Source: Bacillota bacterium
Lineage (GTDB): Bacteria; Bacillota; Clostridia; Christensenellales; Aristaeellaceae
Direction: 5' to 3'
NCBI GenBank assembly: GCA_023391725.1
Contig: JAEWAH010000033.1
Span: 1 to 31,328, forward strand
Length of the DNA: 31,328 bases
Shown here: positions 23,436 to 29,553 of the stretch, piece by piece
Layout of the letters: each line of letters starts with the position of its first letter
Position numbering within the stretch: the first letter of the stretch is position 1
Made by a program: the position numbers and the translations under genes
The notes under the pieces: model-generated
The model's input: the letters and a program-made list of their open reading frames with translations, nothing else
Database searches by the model: none
What the model was told of the DNA's origin: nothing

Positions 23436-23485
23436 GGGAAGGGCCTTGCGATATTGGCCGCCTGGCCCTTCCCTTCCTTCTGTTT
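23436..23485 (+). terminator. Terminator after the LplA-type binding protein
   Basis: GGGAAGGGCC and GGCCCTTCCC arms (ten bases) around an 18-base loop, then a T-rich run. A second, weaker candidate (GCATT/AATGC then TTTTTT) lies at 23513-23536. The large loop and imperfect T-run leave room for read-through into the next genes. Confidence 0.7.
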
Positions 23486-23580
23486 GCCGCCTGCCGTCCC
23501 TTTGTGAACAGTGCATTCGCTTAAAAATGCTTTTTTGCCTGGAAGCGGAAATGATTCCTGCCTCAGGCTTTAAGATATGC

Positions 23581-23745
23581 CCCTGGGTGCTCTCTCCTTA
23601 AGCTCCAACCGACCCCGGCGATATAGCCGCCGCAGGGTGCTGCACCAGGGAAGATACTGAAAAACGTGAAATTGCCATGGCGGCCATCGGGCGGCGGCCC
23701 GGCCCTTGCCGGCTGGAGCAGCCCCGAACGGGTGGCGCCATGCAA
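23581..23745 (+). other. Strongly foldable leader region before the dehydrogenase operon, unidentified
   Basis: This noncoding stretch lies in the 391-base gap before the dehydrogenase genes. CCCTGG(G)TGC at 23581 pairs with GCACCAGGG at 23642-23650, enclosing ACCC/GGGT and CGGC/GCCG helices. TTGC(C)ATGGCG at 23672 pairs with CGCCATGCAA at 23736-23745, enclosing TCGGG/CCCGA and the hairpin CCGGC-CCTT-GCCGG. It could be a riboswitch, a small RNA or a DNA-level element. I do not recognise the family and see no terminator switch before the ATG at 23795. Confidence 0.45.
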
Positions 23746-23794
23746 AGATAACCCCCGGTTCATTCGCTTTGTAAAAGAAAAGTGAGGGAAACGT

Positions 23795-24745
23795 ATGAAG
23801 AAGCTGATCATGGACGGACCCCGGAAAAGTATCCTTATCGATGTTCCTGTGCCTGTGCCGGGCGACCATCAGGTATTGGTCAAAATCAAGTACTGCGGCG
23901 TATGCATGTCTGAGCATCACGACTGGGCTGTGGCATCGCGGGGCCGGGTCTTCGGCCATGAACCCATGGGCGTGGTGGAAAAAGTGGGCAAGGATGTAAC
24001 AGAATTCAAGCCCGGCGACCGGGTAACGGGTCTGGGCCTGGAAGCCTTTACGGAATACCTGCTTTTCACTCCCGATAAATTGGTGCACGTACCTCATAAC
24101 GTAAAGGATGAGGATGCCACGGCGGAGCCCCTGTCCTGCCTGATCAGCGCCGCCAGCAAGGTGCCTCTTACCCTGCCCGGCGACACCGTGGCGGTGGTAG
24201 GCACAGGCTACATGGGCCTTGGCATGGTGTCTCTTTTGAAGCTGAGGGGCGCCGGGAAGGTTATCGCCGTGGATGTACGGGAGGAGGCGCTTGAAAATGC
24301 CAAGCGCTTTGGCGCTACCGAATGCTACCTGCCCCACCAGGTGCCCAAGGAATACCTGGCATCCTGGAGCGACATTTGGACCGGCGGCGTATCCATTGTG
24401 ACAGAGTGGGCCGGTACCAACGAGTCTTTAAAGCTTGCCGGAGAGATGACAAAGATCGACGGCTTCCTGGGCATCGGCGCGTACCATACCGGCGGAAACC
24501 GCATGGTGGATATTCAATTGTGGAACGTGAAGGCCATCAGCGCCGTTAGCCTGCACGAGCGCAAGGACCCCTTCCAGATCAAGTGCTGCCAGCACGCCAT
24601 GGAGCTATTGTCCAGCGGCCAGTGGAAGTTTACGAATGTGAATACGCGCATTTATGGCCTCCATGAATTCGACCAGGCGCAGCAGGATCTGGACGTAAAA
24701 CCCGGCAACATGATCAAGGCAATTATTGACTGCACAAAGTGGTAA
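23795..24745 (+). CDS. Zinc-type medium-chain dehydrogenase, sugar/polyol dehydrogenase-like
   Basis: 316 residues, shorter than the ~345 common in the family because the lobe with four cysteines for structural zinc is missing. Likely catalytic-zinc ligands are C34 (CGVCMSEHHDW), H55-E56 (FGHEPMG) and E111 (AEPLSC). The NAD(P)-binding glycine motif is VVGTGYMGLGMV at about 134-145, with an acidic residue (AVDV) after the next strand suggesting NAD. It should oxidise a hydroxyl of a sugar or polyol or reduce the corresponding ketone. GAGGG lies seven bases before the ATG. The second dehydrogenase starts 14 bases after its stop. The exact substrate is unknown. Confidence 0.9.
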   Translation: MKKLIMDGPRKSILIDVPVPVPGDHQVLVKIKYCGVCMSEHHDWAVASRGRVFGHEPMGVVEKVGKDVTEFKPGDRVTGLGLEAFTEYLLFTPDKLVHVPHNVKDEDATAEPLSCLISAASKVPLTLPGDTVAVVGTGYMGLGMVSLLKLRGAGKVIAVDVREEALENAKRFGATECYLPHQVPKEYLASWSDIWTGGVSIVTEWAGTNESLKLAGEMTKIDGFLGIGAYHTGGNRMVDIQLWNVKAISAVSLHERKDPFQIKCCQHAMELLSSGQWKFTNVNTRIYGLHEFDQAQQDLDVKPGNMIKAIIDCTKW

Positions 24746-24759
24746 GCGGAGGAAAGCAT

Positions 24760-25734
24760 ATGAAAAGCAATGCGGTATGGGTAGTGGCCGAAAAAAAGAT
24801 TGAAGTCCGTCCGGTGGATATAAAAGCTCCGAAATATGATGAAGTGCAAATCGAAACCAAAGCCTGCGGCGTGTGCGCCTGGGATTCCTATCTCTACCGT
24901 GGCATGAGCGCCCCCGGCCCCATCCCATATGTTATCGGCCACGAGGCGGTAGGCATCATCCGGGAAGTGGGCGAAGGCGTCAAAGGCTTTAAGCCCGGGG
25001 ACAAGGTGTTCTGCTCCAGCGGCGGGAACGAAATGATGCAGCAATATTTTAACCAGCATTATTCCTGCATCGCCAAGATTCCCGATGATGTAACCGACTA
25101 TGCCGCCTGGGTTTTGGAGCCCACAACCTGCGTGGTGAATCTTTTAAAGCTGACACAATTGGAGCCCGGCGATTCCGTGGCCCTGGTAGGCGCTGGCTAC
25201 ATGGGCCTTTTAACCCTGCAAGGCTTGACCCGCGGATCCTGCGCCGGGGATATCACTGTGTTCGAAATCCGCGCTGACCGCAGGGCCCTGGCCCAGAAAC
25301 TTTGTCCCGGCCACGTGTATGATCCGAATTCGCAGGAGGGCAAAGCCAAGATTGATGAGATCATCAAAAACGGCGGCGTGGATGTGGTGATTGACTTTGC
25401 CGCTTCCGATTCCGGCTTTGACCTGGCGCTTTCGCTGCGGCGCTACAATGCCGGCAAGCTGGTGCTGGGCACCTGGCACCGCCATGAGAAGACATTTGAT
25501 GGGACCAACTGGCATATGAGCGGCGTAAATGTGCTGAACCTTTCCCCCATGAGCAACCGCCATTATACCGATATGATCCCCAGGACCGCCGCGCTGGTGA
25601 GGCGGGGCGTATATACCCCCGGCGAGCTGGTCTCCCACGTGGCCCACTATGCCGATGTGGAAGCGGTGAATGCCCTGTTCAACAAATCCATTGACAAGAG
25701 CGACGGCTACATGAAGGGCGTCATCACATTCTAA
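24760..25734 (+). CDS. Second zinc-type medium-chain dehydrogenase
   Basis: 324 residues from the ATG at 24760, supported by GGAGGAAAG upstream; an in-frame GTG at 24739 would overlap the previous stop and is less likely. Catalytic ligands appear as C36 (CGVCAWDSYLYRG), H61-E62 (GHEAVG) and E120 (VLEPTTC). The nucleotide-binding motif is LVGAGYMGLLTL. The structural-zinc cysteine lobe is absent, as in its neighbour. The two dehydrogenases are only distantly alike and probably catalyse successive or opposite steps on the same sugar. The isomerase gene follows after 16 bases with a shared-operon spacing. Confidence 0.9.
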   Translation: MKSNAVWVVAEKKIEVRPVDIKAPKYDEVQIETKACGVCAWDSYLYRGMSAPGPIPYVIGHEAVGIIREVGEGVKGFKPGDKVFCSSGGNEMMQQYFNQHYSCIAKIPDDVTDYAAWVLEPTTCVVNLLKLTQLEPGDSVALVGAGYMGLLTLQGLTRGSCAGDITVFEIRADRRALAQKLCPGHVYDPNSQEGKAKIDEIIKNGGVDVVIDFAASDSGFDLALSLRRYNAGKLVLGTWHRHEKTFDGTNWHMSGVNVLNLSPMSNRHYTDMIPRTAALVRRGVYTPGELVSHVAHYADVEAVNALFNKSIDKSDGYMKGVITF

Positions 25735-25750
25735 GGGAGGATGCAGCGTT

Positions 25751-26569
25751 ATGAAAATTGCCTATACCGGCTGGACCTGGCTGGTGAATCACAATGATAA
25801 CCACAAGTGGGAGTTTGAGCAGTTTCTCAAGGAAGTTTCCGACCTGGGCTATGAGGCGGTGGAGAACTTTGCCTTTATCACCAAGTACTTTGACAACAAC
25901 GCTGAGGAAGTAAAAGCGCTGCTGGACAAATACGGCCTGGAAATGGCGAACCTGTATGAGCACTATACCGACGATGACGAAGCGGATTATCAAAGCGCCG
26001 TTGCCTATGTGGCTTTCATGAAGAAGATCGGCGCCACTTATTTGAACCTCCAGGGTGTTATGTGGCGGGATGCGCCCCTTGACAGGCCCACCGACCGGGA
26101 AAAAATATTGAAATATGCCGCCCTTTCCAACCGCATTGGTCAATTGTGCCGGGACAACGGCTGCGTGGCCTGCTTTCACCCCCACGCAAACACCCCCGTT
26201 TATACACAGGAGCAGATCGATCTGTTCCTGAGCAATACCGATCCCGCCCTTGTTTCCCTGTGCCTGGATACCGCCCATACCACCTTGGCTGGTATGGACG
26301 CGGTGGCGGCCTTTAAAAAGTATCTGCCCCGCATTGCCTACATCCATTTGAAGGATGTTGACCCCGACAAGGAGCGTTATGCCGCTTGGCCTATGGACAG
26401 CTTCTGTGAGCTGGGCATTGGCACGGTGGACTTCAAGGGCATTTACAAGGTGCTTCAAAATGGCGGCTATGACGGCGTGCTGTGCGTGGAGCTTGACAAA
26501 CGCCCTGTGTGCAACTACAAGTCGGCCATGATCTCAAGGCGCTATCTCCACGATGCGCTGGGCCTGTAA
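25751..26569 (+). CDS. Sugar phosphate isomerase/epimerase family TIM-barrel protein
   Basis: 272 residues, normal for the xylose-isomerase-like/AP-endonuclease-2 TIM-barrel family. Probable metal-binding positions are H143/H145 (CFHPHANT), D173 and H176 (LCLDTAHTT), H199 (IHLKDVD) and E247 (CVELDKRP). The FHPHANT stretch resembles IolE-like inosose dehydratases more than classical epimerases. It may isomerise, epimerise or dehydrate a keto-sugar produced by the adjacent dehydrogenases. GGGAGG before the ATG supports the start. It is the last gene of the operon and is followed by a strong terminator. Its true reaction cannot be fixed from sequence. Confidence 0.9.
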   Translation: MKIAYTGWTWLVNHNDNHKWEFEQFLKEVSDLGYEAVENFAFITKYFDNNAEEVKALLDKYGLEMANLYEHYTDDDEADYQSAVAYVAFMKKIGATYLNLQGVMWRDAPLDRPTDREKILKYAALSNRIGQLCRDNGCVACFHPHANTPVYTQEQIDLFLSNTDPALVSLCLDTAHTTLAGMDAVAAFKKYLPRIAYIHLKDVDPDKERYAAWPMDSFCELGIGTVDFKGIYKVLQNGGYDGVLCVELDKRPVCNYKSAMISRRYLHDALGL

Positions 26570-26607
26570 ATTCCTTCACATGATGGCTTTTTCATTATTA
26601 ATAGAGA

Positions 26608-26643
26608 AGCGCTTTTCCAACCCGGAAAAGCGCTCTCTTTTTT
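26608..26643 (+). terminator. Intrinsic terminator of the dehydrogenase/isomerase operon
   Basis: AGCGCTTTTCC and GGAAAAGCGCT arms (eleven bases) with a five-base loop, then CTC and a run of six T. It separates this operon from the convergent redox gene on the minus strand. Confidence 0.88.
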
Positions 26644-26682
26644 ACGATCCTTAATAGGGGCTGCGGGGCATTTACCCAACCT

Positions 26683-28098
26683 TTACAGCAGCCATACCGC
26701 CAGCAAAACGGCCAGGAAAAACAACGCCGTGACCAGCTTGATGGCCGTCATCCGCCGACGCATCCAGTCGGATACCTGCATCACCGCTTTCCCCTTGAGC
26801 ACCAGCACGGTGAGCAGCGCGGACGGCACAAGAAAGGCCAGGCAGTAGACTACCAGCATAAGGAACATCCGCACGGCCTGAGCACCCGATTGCAGGCTGG
26901 AAAGGAGTGTTGCCAGATACACCTGGCCGGCGCAGAGAAATTCGCTGACAGCCACCAGAGCGCCAAGGAGCATAAGGGCGGGGACCATTGCCTTGGAATC
27001 GGCGGCAATGCCTTGGATGCGATGGTGGAGAAATCTTCGAAGCCTTGCAGGCAGTTGGTTGCGGATTTGCCCGTATTCCTCCCGGTTGGCGGCATAGGCG
27101 TCCCATAAATTCAGCAATATCAATATGGCTGAATATGCCGTAAGAAAGATTTTAAGCGCCATGGGAAGCCAGCTTAAGTCAAAGGCCTGTATCACCCCGG
27201 CAAGCAGGGTACCGATGGCCAGATAGCATAGGAACTTGCTTGCAAGGAATAGGAGCGCGTACCGCCCAGCCTTTTTTTTCAGCGGGATCAGAATGCTTAA
27301 AAGCAGCAGTACCATCGACAGCGCGCATGGATTCAGGCCGCCAATCAGCCCGGCCGCCAGAGTAGTCAACAGGTGCAGCGGCGGCAGGCCCGCTTTTCCC
27401 GTCTGCGTGATACGATTCCCTACCGCCTCCCCGCGCGCAAGGGCCCCGGGCAGCTCCTTTTGGATTGCTTCGCTTCCCACAAGGTACTTGTCCCTTAAAA
27501 AGACGATGGGAGCAACCCGCTTGTCCTCTGGTACGCGGTAGCTGTCAAACAGGGACAAGGCCAGGGCTGTTTCCTCCCCAATGTTGATGGGAACGACCTC
27601 TACCCTGGATTCAAAAAAGTATGTGCCCCGGGTCAGGGAAACGCTGCCGGGCAGGGTATCCAGCGTCTTTTTCGCTTCCGCGCAGCTTCCGCAGGCGGTG
27701 ACATACAAGTAATAGACAACGCTGTCGGCGGTATCCTCCCTTGCCAAAGCGTCCCTTGGCAGTTCCGCGGAGATGGCGTCCTGCCCGGCGTACACCTGGC
27801 CATCTACAATCAGCAGCGGAAGAAGCTGCTTTTCTTTGGGAATGTTGTATTGGACGATTGCCTTATCCAGTGCTTTCCTGGCATTTTCATGGCTGATATT
27901 GTAAAACGTACAGGCGTAATCACCGGTGTTCTTCCCCGTCAAGTCCCGGAAGGTTTCTATAAAATCTTCTTCCGGCGTACAGGAGCCGCAATAGTTTTCA
28001 AAAAAGTACAAAAGCTCGGGCTTTGATTCGTATAGGGCCGGAGCAAAAATATTCAAAATGATCAAAAAGGCCAGCAAAAAGCCGAAAACACGCCTCAT
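26683..28098 (-). CDS. Membrane thiol-redox protein: two CGSC thioredoxin-like domains plus CcdA/DsbD-like core
   Basis: 471 residues from the ATG at 28098, which overlaps the previous stop as ATGA and has AAAGGAGG upstream; a longer in-frame start is rejected. After an N-terminal span (about 3-21) come two small thioredoxin/glutaredoxin-like domains, each with CGSC (residues 37-40 and 136-139). Then follow about six spans (from ~241) that look like the CcdA/DsbD electron-carrying core: NPC at 256-258 and a second cysteine (C389 in SEFLCAGQVYLATL), the pair that shuttles reductant across the membrane in this family. It probably passes electrons to or from extracytoplasmic thiols. The substrate is unknown. 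It is the third gene of a unit with LacI regulator B and the small protein. Confidence 0.85.
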   Translation of the reverse strand: MRRVFGFLLAFLIILNIFAPALYESKPELLYFFENYCGSCTPEEDFIETFRDLTGKNTGDYACTFYNISHENARKALDKAIVQYNIPKEKQLLPLLIVDGQVYAGQDAISAELPRDALAREDTADSVVYYLYVTACGSCAEAKKTLDTLPGSVSLTRGTYFFESRVEVVPINIGEETALALSLFDSYRVPEDKRVAPIVFLRDKYLVGSEAIQKELPGALARGEAVGNRITQTGKAGLPPLHLLTTLAAGLIGGLNPCALSMVLLLLSILIPLKKKAGRYALLFLASKFLCYLAIGTLLAGVIQAFDLSWLPMALKIFLTAYSAILILLNLWDAYAANREEYGQIRNQLPARLRRFLHHRIQGIAADSKAMVPALMLLGALVAVSEFLCAGQVYLATLLSSLQSGAQAVRMFLMLVVYCLAFLVPSALLTVLVLKGKAVMQVSDWMRRRMTAIKLVTALFFLAVLLAVWLL

Positions 28099-28421
28099 AA
28101 ACGCTTTTCCTCCTTTGCAAGGGTCAATGTGCGGGCATCTTGGTAGCAGGCAAAAAAGCCCGCGATCCGAAGAGGCAGGGTGGATATGGCCACGGGAACC
28201 CCTTCCTGGCAAGCTGCTTCAATTTCCATCATGGCCCGCTGGATCACTGCCGAACGATGGATATGGCAGGGCTCAGGGTCGCGAAAAAACTCGATGCTCA
28301 GGGCTTTGATCGTTTCCTCCGAAAACTGCATGCAAAAAAGAGGGCCTTCATAAAGCGTCCTGGAGGATTCATCCGCAATGGTCAGCATCCAAAGGAGGAC
28401 AGGCTTTTTTTTAATAAGCAT
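28095..28421 (-). CDS. Small protein of unknown function
   Basis: 108 residues, not recognised. The start MLIKKKPVLLWMLTIADESSRTLYEG follows GGGGGGAGAG at a good distance. The protein appears soluble and mixed alpha/beta, with C30, C52, C71 and C92 scattered and a HIHRSAVIQRAMM stretch. No signal peptide or membrane span is convincing. Its stop overlaps the ATG of the redox protein by four bases, so the two are translationally coupled and may work together. It begins 36 bases after the regulator B gene. Confidence 0.75.
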   Translation of the reverse strand: MLIKKKPVLLWMLTIADESSRTLYEGPLFCMQFSEETIKALSIEFFRDPEPCHIHRSAVIQRAMMEIEAACQEGVPVAISTLPLRIAGFFACYQDARTLTLAKEEKRL

Positions 28422-28457
28422 AACGCGCTCTCCCCCCGTATGGCATAGATATGGCTG

Positions 28458-29468
28458 CTATACCCGAAAGCTTACCGTGTCACGCTCCACCAGGGAAGGC
28501 TCAAAGCACTTTATCTTCTCGGCCCCTGTGCGCAATTCAATGCGGTCCAGCAGCATTTTAATGGCGTACACGCCGATTTCATAGGCAGGCTGCTTTACCG
28601 TGGTCAGCCTTGGCTCCATGGTGGAGGAAAGATACACATCATCAAACCCCACCAGAGAAATATCCTGGGGAACTTTCATCTTGTGCTCCCGAACGGCCCG
28701 GAAGGCGCCAAGGGCAATCAGGTCGTTGCCGCAGGCGATGGCCGTAAAGGGGATCCCCCTGCCCAGCAGCTGCAGCGTTTTTCTGTATCCTGTTTCCATC
28801 GTGTAGCTGCCGCATTCCAGAAGATAGGGGTCCACAGGAAGATGATGGTCTGCCATGGCCTGCTCAAAGCCCCGCAGCCGGTCGTCCTCCGGCGCGTGGA
28901 GCGAGCCGTAGCCTGTAATGTAGGCGATCTGCCTGTGCCCGCGCTGTATCAAATGGCTTACAGCCTTGTAAGAGCCTGTAAAGTTATCCACATACACGCA
29001 ATATTCCATGCCTGCGGTATAGTTTTCCACCGAGACAAAAGGGATGCGGTAGCGGCGCAAAAGCTCCTGGCTTTCCTGCTTGGTATTTGTACCCCCAGCC
29101 AGAATCAGGCCGCTGACATTGTATTCCACCATGGATTGAATGGCGGACAGTTCCCGCGAATGCATCTGGTCAGTATTGCTGATCATGGCGTTGTAGCCAA
29201 ATCGGAGGGCTTCGTCTGACATGCCACGGGCCATATCTGCATAATAGGGGTTGGAGATATCGGGAATGATCAGCCCGATCATATGAAATTTCTGGGAAAC
29301 AAGCCCCCGGGCCAGGAGGTTGGGCCGGTAATGCAACTCATCTGCCACCTTCAGGATGCGGTCGCGTGTTTCATCGCTGACCTTGCTGTAGTCTCCGTTG
29401 AGCACCTTGGAGACAGTGGCAATGGAAACAGCGGCCTCCCTGCTGATGTCCTTGATGGTGACAGCCAT
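28458..29468 (-). CDS. LacI/GalR-family transcriptional regulator B
   Basis: 336 residues. The helix-turn-helix (MAVTIKDISREAAVSIATVS) and effector domain (IPDISNPYYADMARGM, VYVDNFTGSY, SLVGFDDVYLSS) match the family. By hand alignment without gaps it shares about 250 of 336 residues with regulator A at 1346-2356. Recognition-helix residues are identical, while the differences cluster around residues 110-160 and 311-320 in the effector half. The likely outcome is a common operator with different or shared inducers. AGGAGG eight bases before the ATG supports the start. It lies between the partial glycosidase gene and the small-protein/redox pair, all on the minus strand. Confidence 0.93.
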   Translation of the reverse strand: MAVTIKDISREAAVSIATVSKVLNGDYSKVSDETRDRILKVADELHYRPNLLARGLVSQKFHMIGLIIPDISNPYYADMARGMSDEALRFGYNAMISNTDQMHSRELSAIQSMVEYNVSGLILAGGTNTKQESQELLRRYRIPFVSVENYTAGMEYCVYVDNFTGSYKAVSHLIQRGHRQIAYITGYGSLHAPEDDRLRGFEQAMADHHLPVDPYLLECGSYTMETGYRKTLQLLGRGIPFTAIACGNDLIALGAFRAVREHKMKVPQDISLVGFDDVYLSSTMEPRLTTVKQPAYEIGVYAIKMLLDRIELRTGAEKIKCFEPSLVERDTVSFRV

Positions 29469-29522
29469 GAAGATCCTCCTGACAAGCGCCTCTTCGGCAT
29501 AAAATTTACCACGAAAATGAAG

Positions 29523-29547
29523 CCGGGAGGGGGCTTTCCCCTCCCGG
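29523..29547 (-). terminator. GC-rich hairpin after the second glycosidase-like gene
   Basis: CCGGGAGGGG and CCCCTCCCGG arms (ten bases) with a five-base loop, six bases past the stop. The downstream U-run on the minus strand is weak (CTTCATTTTCG), so termination may be partial and the regulator B gene may be reached by read-through. Confidence 0.6.
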
Positions 29548-29553
29548 GATGGA

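Noticed and set aside
23727..23742. T-box-like core (GAACGGGTGGCGCC)
   Set aside because: The conserved ACC of the T-box bulge is changed, there is no stem I specifier element that I can place, and no terminator/antiterminator pair before the gene. The downstream genes are not amino-acid related.
28084..28100. TAAACGCTTT near the redox gene start as another LacI operator
   Set aside because: It overlaps the start codon and ribosome binding site of a gene inside an operon and lacks the GGATAAACG arm; likely chance.
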